Positions 49,740 to 64,000 of a stretch of 64,000 nt of DNA are shown piece after piece; position 1 is the first letter of the stretch; each line of letters starts with the position of its first letter. Location: NCBI GenBank assembly GCA_039096225.1, contig JBBPEB010000003.1:372001-436000 (forward strand). Direction: 5' to 3'. The stretch is from Blastocystis sp. Blastoise (taxonomy: Eukaryota > Sar > Bigyra > Opalinata > Blastocystidae). The notes below the pieces were generated by a model that was not told the origin of the DNA, did not search any database, and saw only the letters and a list, made by a program, of their open reading frames with translations. The position numbers were made by a program, and so were the translations under genes.

Positions 49740-50095
49740 TTAATATAATGTATATATATACAGATAATAAAAATGTTGAAGTTATGTCAGAAGATATTAG
49801 ACATTTGAAAGCTAAAGAGAAACAGTAGAGACCATCAAGAAACAAGAAGCAAAAAAGTATTAGAAGTCCAAATGAAGTTGAAAAAAGAAAATCAAATCTA
49901 TCTGATTTCATTTTACAAATATAAATAAACTTATAATAGCTATATATATATTAATACTATATCAAAGTAATATATTTTTTATAGAAAACTTAATTGAAAA
50001 AGAAAGTTCTTCTCATGAAATGAAGAATCTTCGTTTTGAAAAAATTCAGTTACATCAAATAATTAAAAATAGTATTTACGCCTATATTCTATTCA
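49740..50095 (+). pseudogene. Possible plus-strand coding remnant
   Basis: The plus strand reads as polar, coiled-coil-like protein with breaks: NVEVMSEDIRHLKAKEKQ, an in-frame TAG, RNKKQKSIRSPNEVEKRKSNLSDFI, then after an ATATAG/TATAG-like acceptor NLIEKESSSHEMKNLRFEKIQLHQII. The opposite strand is hydrophobic and open (49911-49726) and could be a 5' exon of the membrane-protein gene instead. I cannot decide; low confidence. Confidence 0.25.
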
Positions 50096-50152
50096 TATAT
50101 AAATATAAATAAAGCTAACGAAACAAGCAAAAATAAAACGAAATGTCAAGTA

Positions 50153-50996
50153 TTAATCCAATAATTTTATAATTTCATTAAAATCATCAATAGAAATGGT
50201 AGAGTTATCTTTGGGTAATGGTCTATTATTAAATTTAGTATATCTAATGAAACAATCTGATGGTGGACAAGCTTCACTATCTAAAATACCATCACCAAAA
50301 TTAACTACAATATTGTCATCTTTTGGATATCGACTTTTAATAATTTCAACAACTCTAGCTTTTCCCTTAATATTCATTGTTGGCTGAGTCAAATCTAGAT
50401 TTTTGTAATTTCCTTTTTCATCAAATTGCATAATATTATCGAAAAGAAAATCATCTGCAACATTGAGTTTTGCCGAAATAGGAGTTTGAAGCTATATATG
50501 ATCATACAATAACAATAACCATCTATTTCTATATTGAAATTTAAAGCTATTATAATATACTTGTTTGAAACCTCCAGAAACAAGATAAATATCCTTATTC
50601 ATTTTTCGGAGTTTAGATATAAGATCTTCAACACCTATACAATTATGGTATTTAGAAAGGTTATTTGAATAATAAATAAAAACATTAAGAAATAGTTCAT
50701 AACCTACCAGGAGCTAGATCAACAGGTGTTTCATTAATATATTTTTCTATTAAATCATGATTTGGCTTTATGACATCAAGAGATTGAATAAGATAATCTT
50801 CTAGAACATTTCGTTTAACAACAATATCCATCATGAGAGTATAAACTTCATTGAGTTTGTTGGTCATTTTAGCAAGAGTTTGGACTCCATCGAAAGAAGC
50901 TACAGTATGATCGATATCGAAAACAATAGCTCTTGATTTTTTTATCATATTAATAGCATGTGCAGTTGATAAATTTCTTGATGACATAGAAATCAT
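50153..50996 (-). CDS. PSPH: Phosphoserine phosphatase
   Basis: HAD-superfamily enzyme performing the last step of serine synthesis, phosphoserine to serine. The start is ATG 50996 (MISMSSRNLSTAHA; the second Met is also possible). Motif I is FDIDHTVASFDG (nucleophile Asp in DxDxT). The cap region is VVKRNVLEDYLIQSLDVI, then PVDLAPG/VEDLISKLRKMN. Motif II is YLVSGGFKQ. After an intron come ISAKLNVADDFLFDNIMQF, LTQPTMNIKGKARVVEIIK (motif III Lys) and NFGDGILDSEACPPSD (motif IV, compare IGDGATDMEACPPAD in human). The end is IDDFNEIIKLLD, stop at 50153. The His in DIDHT and Ile-Leu in GDGILD replace the usual Ser and Ala-Thr, but the catalytic aspartates remain. Confidence 0.9.
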
Positions 50997-51659
50997 GCGT
51001 TTAAAAACAGAATGAAACGTTTTTAAAGAAAGAAAAGAAAATAAAAATATATAATTTTTTCTAAAATTAATATTTTTATATTTTATTTTTCGATTTTGTT
51101 AAAAAAATTATTTTATAAATCGAATAAAAATATTTATTATAGAATATGATGTCTCCATAGCAATATTATTATACATACATGATATTTTCTTTTAGGAAAA
51201 AAAAAAATTCATTTAGATTATTTCTTTAAGCAATAAATTGCTTTTAGATGATACTTATATCTAAATTTAGATATAAATTGATTAAATAATAATATTATAT
51301 ATAACTATAATGACCATAGACAATATATAAAAAAATGTTTTATAATTATTATTTAAAATAAAACTATATTATATTAATACTATAAATATATTTGAAAACA
51401 AAAATGAAAGAAAATAAAATAACACAATAATGAAACTAAAGATACATAATGAATATATAGTATTTATTATAGACAATAGAAAAACATTTTAATAAGAAAT
51501 AAAAACCATTGGTGAACTAATAGTTGAAACAAAAATAGTAAAAAAAAAACTAATATATTTTTATTATTATATACAACAAGAAAATATATATATATAATAT
51601 GAAATAATAATAATAATTAAGAAATACTATAATATAATGATAATGTATATAATGACTAA
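50997..51659. other. Intergenic region
   Basis: Very AT-rich; the upstream flank of PSPH and downstream flank of fucosyltransferase-like copy 2. Nothing recognised. Confidence 0.5.
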
Positions 51660-53447
<1,788 letters not shown>

Positions 53448-55666
53448 GACAACATGTAACTAAATATTTATAATAGATAGAATATAAACGGAGAATATAA
53501 TATAACAGTGCAAAACTTTACGGTTTCATCTTTCTTTTGAAGTGAATTAGAGTATGAAAACAAAAAAGAATTGAGATTACAAAAACTAAAGTTATTTTAA
53601 TGTAGCTATGTTTCATTACATAATTAAACGAACAAAATAATAATAATATACATAGTATATTGAGTCATTTATAGCAAACAAAAAAGCTGGCGACAGAATT
53701 TTTTTTCTTAATAACCAGAGATTTATTGAAATTAGGACATCCATGTTCTTTGTTTAAGAACCAGTTAAATATATTTCTTAGTTGGATACCCCCGGTCGCC
53801 ACAAAGACTCTCTTGGTGTAAAAAAATCAAAAAAGATTCATTTTTTTGGAAATAATTTAGGCCCTCAAGGCGTAGAAAAAAACTCTTTTGGAGTCCAGAT
53901 ATTGTTCCAATTCCATTTTGACTAGATCTTTGTAAAACTATGGATAGCTGTAAAGAATTCGTTTTCGAAAAGAATTTCTTTTTTTAATAAAAAAAATATA
54001 TAAACAATTAAAACACGTTATTTATTATTAGTATGTTATTGATTTTATGCTAGACTTATATTAGAGTCATTATTGATATAAAGTTGAAGTTTATTGCATT
54101 GTACCATTTAGTCATGACTCATGCCTATTTGAGTGAAGTGATTTGTTATACTAAAGGATATTTTACAGAACTATAGTATACAACAAATTATTTGATAAAA
54201 CGTATCTGATAAGATGCTAGTAGCATAGTATGTCTAAAATTCCATTAACTAAAAGAAAAATATTATCAGCGATTTGTTTCATATTCTTACTATTCTTATG
54301 GTAGCGTATGAATTGAGACCATTGTAAATTTGGGATATACATAATCTTTGAAAAAATGTATTTCGTTCTTTCCATTTTTAATTTTATAGTACCCTCTAGT
54401 CATACTGTAGTCCTGTTATGATATAGTATCACGTTTTGACGTTTTGAATCTTTCTCTACGTTGACTTGCAAATCAGGATGAATACAACAAAAGATCGTGT
54501 TTATTTGGTTTCGTTTCCCTCAAAAAAGAAAAAGTAAAATAAAAAAATGTCTTAAGAACATATTTTATTTCGAAACCATTTCTTAATTACAACATCAATT
54601 AAATTGATTACATATTAGAAACTTATCCAAATCTTAATTTTATAATAAAAGAGGAATTATCGTGAGATGCAGTTGAATATTACTTAATAATCTTAATATT
54701 TTATTGATATACATATATGTGTCTAGATATTCCTGACTTTATATCATTAACTAATAGATCTTGTACTAATATTTGCTGACGATTATTCTTACATAAAACG
54801 ATAAGATACTCTAATCAATATTTTATTTGAAATATAGAATATGTAACGGAATAATGAACTACAAGTTTCTTGATCATGATATAACGTACTTTACAAATGA
54901 CTATACTATTATCGATCTCTTAATATATTAGGCACGCCATATACATTACAGAGAATGTAAAAATGCATCTATGCTAAAGAACAACAATAATTTACCGAAT
55001 AAATCTATAAATCTCACTAATTTCGATATTCTTTTCTTTTCATAAGATCAGCAGCATGAATTATATCTTCGTCATAAAAGGATAAATAGCGTATTAGTAG
55101 AGAGGCGCATAATGAGCATATTCATTGTAATAATTGACATATATATAATAAAACTCGTTTATATAAGTTTAACGATGATTCAAATATATGGATATTAATT
55201 TATATCAATCACATATATAATAGAAACTTATTTGAGTATAAAAAAAATTTTTTATGCTCCAAAAAATATTATGAATGAATTGTGACTGTAATTTAAAGAT
55301 AAACCGTGGAAATGTTTCAAAGTCTTTTTTGCATTTCTCGTTATATAAGGTCCGCCCAACTGTAGGTGTGGTAAAAATGAATCCCAAGAAAATTAATCTT
55401 TACGCCTTGAGACGACATGAGTATTTGCGAAACTGGCTGTATTGAATCCCAAGAGAATCTTAGTTGTAAACCCTATCTATAAATATTTTAGTGTTCGAAT
55501 AATACCGAGAGAAAAGTTGTTAATAGCGGTAATAATGATAAAGAATAAATAAATATAAATTGTGTTGGATAGATAGAAGCTAATAGATAGAAAGATAAAA
55601 GATAAGGCTAAAGAATAGAATAAGAATAGAATAAGAATAATAGAAATAGGAAAAGAATAAATAGAG
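53448..55666. other. 2.2-kb intergenic region
   Basis: Divergent region between fucosyltransferase-like copy 2 (-) and TAF1 (+). It has two stretches of higher GC: about 53690-53900, where GGCGAC and GTCGCC could pair about 105 bp apart, and about 55340-55480, with a repeated GAATCCCAAGA. I see no RNA family or coding exon. Confidence 0.4.
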
Positions 55667-56375
55667 ATGTCTGATTTTGATTGTGATATATTGAATAGTG
55701 GTTATGTTGCTCCTCCTTATTTGAGTAGTGAATTTATAGATTCTTATGATAAAACAATTGATAATATTCATTTATTATATCCTGATCGAGATAATTCTTA
55801 TTGGAATCCAACAATAGAAGAGAAGAATGGTAAATAGAATATATATAAAAAAATAATAAATAAATAAAATATATAGATTTATCTTCAATATCGATATTAG
55901 AGAGTCATATAAGTCATTCTGAAGAAAAGCGATTTTTGAAAGATAAATAGTAAGAAATAGATATTATATAATATAATAATAATAATAATATATAGTAATG
56001 TATTATTAGTAAAACGTGATGATTTGATGAAAGAAGGTATGTTTTATTATTTATTATTATTATATATATAGAAGAGAGTGATGGTGAGATGGATCCAATT
56101 ATAAGTAATTCTGATAATGTATATATATATATATATAATAATAATGAGAATAATAATAATATATATAGTGTATTGATAATACTATGGATATGATACATCA
56201 ATATGAATGGGAGAATGATGTTATTATTGATGTATATACATATATAAATATATAATAATAATAATATATAGAATGATTCTGAAGAAGAAAAAGATTATTC
56301 AATTCGTATTTATATATATATATATATAATAATAATAATATATAGGAGATTTTATAACAAATGATAATGATAAAG

Positions 56376-56408
<33 letters not shown>

Positions 56409-56506
56409 ATTATTAATAAATATATATAGTGTTATCATTGGGGATATATAAAGAAAGAATCAAGTAAATATTATATAAATATATAAATATAATATATATA
56501 TAGTAG

Positions 56507-56544
<38 letters not shown>

Positions 56545-57531
56545 AATACTTTATTATCTCCTCGTGCTTCGTCAGTATCAACTACAAAGCCTTCTTCTTC
56601 TTCTATTTATATACATACTCCTACTCGATCGATAAGAGGAGTTTTGCCTATAAATGAGAAGATGACGATGTCGATGACGATGTCGATGACACCTCATACA
56701 CCACGTGATATAGAGAATGATAATAATACTAATAATATAATAGATAATAAAGAAGATAATATAGTAGAAGAAGAGATGAATCTTAGTCCTACACTTCAAT
56801 ATCAAGATCAAATATATAATTCTTGTCATCCTTTATGTATTGATGAACCTACTCCTTATTATTTTGGTATATATACTATTTATTATTAATAATAATAATA
56901 ATAATAATTATATAAATAGATTTAAATGATCCTCATTTAATTTTTACTTCTGAACAACCTTCTATTCCTACTACTTCTATATATGCAAATAATAAATATA
57001 AAGTAACAACAAATACAGAACAAATTAATAAAAGTAGAAAGAAAGATGTATATATATATATATATTTATTATTATTATATATATAGAATAATTTAATTCG
57101 AGCTACTCCACCCATGTCAACTCAAACGATTTTAGCTCGTCATTTGAAGTTATTTCCTGTTGATATTCCTCGAAATACTATTACATATCATAAACCAAGA
57201 ATTGATAATATTCATTTTAATCTTAAAGTATATTCTCCAACAATTAATCGAAGTTCTGATTCTATTGAACATTTTCTTAAAGTATATATATAATATATAT
57301 ATATATAATATATAAATAATAATAAATAGAGTATACATAAAGTAGAAGGATTATCAACAAGTACAGATCATATTACAGTTGTATATATATAATATATAAT
57401 ATATATAATATATAATATATATAATAGGTAGAATATTATGAGCCGTTACCTCCTATATTAATGGAAGATGCTATGCCTGCATCAATAATAACATGGTATA
57501 AACCAAAGAATAATGAACAATGTATAGAATA

Positions 57532-57568
<37 letters not shown>

Positions 57569-57725
57569 TATATAAATAGATCAATTACCTGAAGATGAAG
57601 ATGGAACAGTATTTCAATTAGCAAAACATCAAAAACCTCCATTTATGGGTACAATAGAACCAGGAAATAGTTTATTATCAATATGTACTCCTCTTTATAA
57701 TGCTCCTATGTATAAACATGCTGTA

Positions 57726-57762
<37 letters not shown>

Positions 57763-57829
57763 TATATATATAGCAGAATAAGTGTGATTATTTATTAATA
57801 TGGAATACTCAAGAGTAATAATAATAATT

Positions 57830-57864
<35 letters not shown>

Positions 57865-58259
57865 TATATATATAGTATAAATCAAGGTCGTTGTTATTTG
57901 CGTCATTGTCCTGCTGTTCATTTAGCTGGAAAGATAGAGCCAATATATCCCGTAATGAAGCCCTTAAAAGAGCGTGAGAAAGAGGAGACTTCGATGATTT
58001 GGAGAGATTGGAGAGAAGAATATCGTCGATATATGGTACAATCTGTTCTTTATAATGGTATATAATAATAATAATAATATAATAATATATAATAATATAT
58101 ATAAAATAGTACATACATCAGGTCATTCTCTCCAAGTAAATCAATTTGCTGATTTATTTCCTTCTTATTTCTTGGATAGTATGAATCCTTCAGAACATAA
58201 TTTAATAGATGCTATTGATGATAGTAGAGGAAAGATTCGATTAGAAGAACCAAAGTATA

Positions 58260-58319
<60 letters not shown>

Positions 58320-59782
58320 GAGAAGATAAAACATTACCAAGAGTGTATATATATAATATAATATAATAATATATAATAATAGTTTATTATTAAATGATAC
58401 AAAATGTCCTATTCCTCCTCAATCTCTTACACCTGAAGTATGTTGTTCGATGATTTCTGCTACTGTAGGTAAATTCCTTTTAGATAAAGCAGGAATAAGA
58501 GAAATATTAGATATTGATAGTTGTATATAATAATATATAATAATAATAAACATAATATATAATATAATAGATATTCTTCGAAGTAGTGAGGGTTTAACAA
58601 TATTAAAGAAACATTTGAAGAATCGAATGAATTATCTTCAGAAAGGAAGTGCAAATAAAGAGATATCTCGTATAGCTGGTCTTTCTTATGAGTATAATAT
58701 ATAATATATAATAATATATAATATATAATATAATATAATAATATAAAAAATAATATATGATATAAAATAGACATGAATATGAATTATGTAAGAAAGCTTA
58801 TGAGAATATGGGATATGAATGTGAAGTAAGTAAATATATAATAGAGAGAGTAGAACGAACTCCTTGGGAATTAACAAATAATTATTGTAAAGGCATTATA
58901 GAAGGATCATATAGATTAGATCTTTTATGTGAAAAACAAGATTATGTTGATATATTATCAAAATATGGAGAAAATTTTATATATTTTAAAGAACATCAAT
59001 TACGTAGTCGTAAGAATACTTTATTAAAAGATAAAAAGTTAAAAGAAGAGAAGAAAGAGAAATCTAAAGTTCGTCATGTAGATGCGAGTGAAGGAACAGG
59101 TATAGATATGGATATACAGGATGATGATAATGCAAATGATTTAAGAACATTGAGTGTAAGTTTAATGAATAAATTATTACGTAAATATTCTGTGAAAGAG
59201 ACAGATTTGAAGAAGATGACACGATGGGATAAAGTAAAGAAATTAAGGTAATTATTTTATTTAATTAATTATATTTACTTTATATAATAATAATAATAAT
59301 AAATATAACTAATATATATAAATATAGAGAGATGGGTATGCATTATCCTGAAGATGCTGAATTGGCTAAATTTGCTCGATCCTCTCGTGAAACACAGGCA
59401 GAGAAGAATGAGAGATTTAATGAACAAGTATATAATAATAATAATAATAATAATAATATATATATATATATATATATAGTGTAATAGTTTATTTAGTAAA
59501 GAATTGGATATAATTCGAAGTACAGTGATAGTTGATGATGATGATGATGAGAATAATGAAAATTCTAAGTTTAAAGTTGTAGATCACACAAAACTATTTT
59601 ATGGTGATAATATGGGTGTTCGTAATAAGAATTATCAACGTGGAAATCGTAATAAAATGAATGATGATGATGATGATGATGATACAACTGTATTGAATAT
59701 TATTATTATTATTAATATTATTATTATTAATATATATATATATAGAGTATACGATCTACTATATCTCTTATTCCTGAATGTA

Positions 59783-59828
<46 letters not shown>

Positions 59829-60024
59829 TATTTATATAGTATCAGAATCTCAAATGAAAGTAATTATTATTATTATTATTATTATTAAATATAATTATAA
59901 ATATATATATATAGCCAATATCAAATTCTAAAATAGATTCTGTATATATATATATATATTAATAGATATATTAATAGATATATAAATATATTAATATATA
60001 GTTTGAAAGACCTCCTTCAAGATG

Positions 60025-60102
<78 letters not shown>

Positions 60103-60146
60103 TATAGCTGTTCAAGATGTACCACGAGGTCCAAAAGGAAGGTAAA

Positions 60147-60198
<52 letters not shown>

Positions 60199-60523
60199 TA
60201 TATAGACCCTTATTATATCGTCAAACAAAATATAGTTGTGATAAGAGTGAGAATTTTTCTGTAACTGTTACTTATAATAGAAGTCCTTTTTTAATTGAGC
60301 AATTGAAGGTATATATATATATATATTATTATTATTATTATTATTATTAATATAATAATGATTTATATATATAAATATATAGAAGAAACTTGAAGAGAAG
60401 AATGGAAAAGAGAATCCATGTATATAATAATAATAATAATAATAATTATAATAATAACATATATATGAATAGTTTATGTTGAATGTCATCCTTCTAATCA
60501 AGGAAAAGAAAGAGGAAAGAAAG

Positions 60524-60580
<57 letters not shown>

Positions 60581-60644
60581 TATATATATAGATAAATAAA
60601 CGTAATGCAGATGATGTATATATATATATAATAATAATAATATG

Positions 60645-60683
<39 letters not shown>

Positions 60684-61157
60684 TTATATGGATACTCCTC
60701 AGACGCGTCGACGTGACACAGGAAGTATTCGTTTATCAAGCCTTCTAAAAGATGTTCTAGATGTGATGATGAAGACATCTGTAGCGAATGATTTCAAAGT
60801 GATTCCTTTTGATAAAGCTGATTGGGCTGATGCTTATAGATTGAAGATTAAACATATTATTGATCTTAATACTATTCGTAGTCATATCGATCAAGGTAAT
60901 TATACAAGTGAAGATATGTATAATGAATTAATGTTATTATATAATAATACACTTGATTTTAATGGACCCAAAAATGCATTTCCTCATAATATGAAATTAT
61001 TATTATCTATATTCAAAAATGAAATCGAAAAACGAAAATCTGTATATATTATATATTATATATTATATATTATATATTATTTATTATTATTATTATATAT
61101 ATAAAGGAGATAATTCCATTAGATAACAGTGTAAAAGCATCACGAATGAATCATTAA
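55667..61157 (+). CDS. TAF1: TFIID subunit TAF1 with C-terminal bromodomain
   Basis: Largest TFIID scaffold subunit. The start is ATG 55667 (MSDFDCDILNSGYVAPPYLSS). About 30 very short exons encode an acidic N terminus, then the TAF1 core: VEYYEPLPPILMEDAMP, LAKHQKPPFMGTIEPGNS, LYNAPMYKH, CDYLLIW, INQGRCYLRHCPAVHLAG, the helical SSEGLTILKKHLKNRM, then RTPWELTNNYCKGIIEG (compare RTAPWNTTRAFIAAMKG), DLRTLSVSLMNKLLRKYSV, LKKMTRWDKVKKLREM and LAKFARSSRETQAEKNERF. The C-terminal exon (about 60682-61039) is RRRDTGSIRLSSLLKDVLD, LKIKHIIDLNTIRSHI, NNTLDFNGPKN: a bromodomain keeping the acetyl-lysine-binding Asn and matching TAF1 YNGPKH. The stop is TAA 61155. Animals have two bromodomains here and yeast Taf1 none. 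The zinc knuckle is not evident. Confidence 0.88.
60024..60106 (+). repeat. (AAT)n intronic microsatellite in TAF1
   Basis: Intron starting GTATATAATAAT and ending ATATAG, otherwise pure AAT repeat. One of many of this type in the gene. Confidence 0.8.
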
Positions 61158-61625
61158 ATTATATACTATTCTTTTATTAATTTATTATGATTTCATTTCT
61201 CATTCTATTTATATATTTATTTTTTAAATATTATTTTTTGATTTTTTTATTATATATTAAATTTATTTTTTAATAAGAATAATTATTTATTTTTAATTAT
61301 TAAATAATTTATTAAATCAAAATATTTTCTATCCTTATAATTCAATAGTTATATATTTATTTTTATTATTATTTTTTTGTTATGTATATATATATGATTT
61401 TTTTGAGTATTATCTGATACTATTATATGAAATAAACAAATATTTTCTGTGATGTTCACATAACAAATCATTTATATTTACATAAATCATTTCTACAGAC
61501 TTATATTTTAAAGTTAATTATTCATATGAATAGTTGAACAAAACAATGTTTTATATATTAATAATCATTATATGAATCCAATAATTATAATCTATATATA
61601 TATTTATAGAAGCATATATAATATA
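61158..61625. other. Convergent intergenic region
   Basis: Between the 3' ends of TAF1 (+) and pICln (-). AT-rich; nothing recognised. Confidence 0.5.
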
Positions 61626-62743
<1,118 letters not shown>

Positions 62744-62903
62744 TTTCACTTTAGAATTAACCAATTTGAGGTAATAATATAAAAAACAACGAAGTTTGTT
62801 TTTAGAAATTTGTTTTTTATTTCTAGTTGTTTTACTTTTGGTATTTTTCATTATAATCAAGTATTGTGTTCATATACATAAATTACAATTGAAAAAATTA
62901 TAA

Positions 62904-63892
62904 ATGGAAGAATTAAAGAAAGGTGCTACCATTGTATCAAAATTTAAAAGTTCCATACAAGAATCTGAGTTTCTCGAGCCTTTAATAGAAAAAATAAGCA
63001 AAGAATATGTGCTTAGGAATGATTATGATCAACTTCTTGAAGAAACATTTTCTCAAAATCATGTGTAAGTTTTATCAGCCTATTGAATAAGTCATTTTTT
63101 TTAAATATAGAGTTTTTGAAAGAAAATATGAAATAGAAAACGAGTCTATGGAATCAGTACAGTATATAGATGGTACTCTATCTCAAACGAAAAATGATGC
63201 TGATTCTGTAGAACTTGATTCTAATGTTGTTCAACACGATAAGAAGACCATAGTTGTTCCTTTAAATCTACTAAGTGATTCTGATTCAGACTCCACTTCA
63301 TCGGATGATGAAAGAACTGTGCCTTCCGTCGTTGATACAACACGTTCTTCCCTTATGTCTCCTGCTTTTCAGGAGTATGCATTTTTATGTTACTAATAAA
63401 ATTATAATCATTATTTACATAACTATATATATATTATAGTAAACCTCTGAGTATTCCTTCTCAATCTCCTTTTTCTCTTTCTGTATATATATATATATAT
63501 AATATTATAATATAGTATATATATATGTAGAGTATTAATTCTATGGATGCACCATTAGTGACACAGTCATATCACGTGATATTATCCCTATTAAATAACG
63601 ATAATAATAATCTTCAAGATTCTTCTATACCTAAAGAACAACTTATTCAGGTATATATATATATTATTATTATTATTATTCATCAGATACTAAAGTGGTA
63701 TTTTTATGTTATATGCTTAATTGTTATATATATTCATATATATATATTCATATATATATATATATAGGCAATGCATTATTTGTATGAAAAAGCCGTTACA
63801 TTTGTAGAACCACCTCCCTATCAAATTACATCAACTGATAGTGTAGTACCTATGGAGGCATATGATAAAGAAGTTGAATTACAACAACATAT

Positions 63893-63929
<37 letters not shown>

Positions 63930-64000
63930 TAAATATTATAGTTAAATTAATGATTATATATAATAACTTAATATAATAATTAAATATAAAAGTTCACCAT
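62904..64000 (+). CDS. Unknown protein, truncated at window end
   Basis: Not recognised; runs off the window. The start is ATG 62904 (MEELKKGATIVSKFKSSIQE). Exons encode an N-terminal helical stretch (FLEPLIEKISKEYVLRNDYDQLLEETF), then VFERKYEIENESMESVQYIDG, then a Ser/Asp-rich region with KTIVVPLNLLSDSDSDSTSSDDE. That pairing of a hydrophobic patch with an acidic tract looks like a SUMO-interacting motif. SLMSPAFQEKPLSIPSQSPFSLS follows, then SINSMDAPLVTQSYHVILSLLNN, AMHYLYEKAVTFVEPPPYQI and VVPMEAYDKEVELQQHM. Introns are of the GTATAT...ATATAG type. It starts 160 bp from the divergent pICln ATG, so the two may share a promoter. Confidence 0.6.

Noticed and set aside
53690-53900. Possible structured RNA with GGCGAC/GTCGCC pairing
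   Set aside because: Only one short pairing seen and no match to snRNA, RNase P, telomerase or tRNA signatures I know.

Overview
The window is eukaryotic, extremely AT-rich nuclear DNA from an unidentified microbial eukaryote. There are no ribosome binding sites, operons or prokaryotic genes. Genes are split by many short GT-AG introns, many of them almost pure microsatellite: (TA)n, (TAA)n, (TATAA)n, (AAAT)n or (AAAAT)n. TAA and TAG are used as stops and Trp is TGG, so the code looks standard. I cannot name the species. Poly-Asn tracts, an Abi-like WAVE-complex subunit and a DCD-domain protein point to a free-living or parasitic protist or early-diverging fungus with actin-based motility. 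A mitochondrial-type RsmH methyltransferase suggests a translating organelle.

Layout, left to right: a BED-finger hAT-type transposase (364-3046, -); cohesin SMC3 (5119-10602, +, about 24 introns); RsmH/METTL15-like rRNA methyltransferase (11022-12873, -); the E2 enzyme UBE2K with its UBA domain (13373-14446, -); the RAD51 paralogue XRCC3 (17018-18810, -); a GC-rich island I read as SRP RNA (about 18943-19236, +); an unrecognised protein (19480-20846, +); GET4 (21391-22748, +); a winged-helix-like nuclear protein (23282-25771, -); the FG nucleoporin Nup58 (26526-29228, -); AAMP/Sqt1 (29484-32039, +); the checkpoint-clamp subunit RAD1 (32706-34259, -); Abi-like (34512-36757, +); a fucosyltransferase-like protein, copy 1 (37304 to about 38958, -); a 521-bp inverted-repeat element (39163-39683); a RING-DCD fusion (40288-42583, -); a TTC33-like TPR protein (43262-44763, -); a multipass membrane protein (45299 to about 49692, -); phosphoserine phosphatase (50153-50996, -); fucosyltransferase-like copy 2 (51660-53447, -); TAF1 with one C-terminal bromodomain (55667-61157, +); pICln (61626-62743, -); and a truncated unknown gene (62904 to the end, +). 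The genes are ordinary nuclear housekeeping functions (chromosome cohesion, repair, transcription, nuclear transport, tail-anchored protein targeting, snRNP assembly). They are not a functional cluster. Several pairs are divergent over 160-260 bp: Nup58/AAMP, RAD1/Abi and pICln/unknown.

The most interesting signal is the intron system. The two fucosyltransferase-like paralogues differ by an exact 47-bp GT...AG insertion made of TA/TAA repeat, a presence/absence pair for a microsatellite intron. Many introns are so pure that no branch-point or pyrimidine tract can be seen. In AAMP, some TA tracts interrupt coding sequence without usable GT or AG ends, and one of them (78 bp) keeps the frame as (Ile-Tyr)13. 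A second unexplained signal is a recurring GC-rich palindrome (core CCCGCGGG) that occurs in different reading frames.
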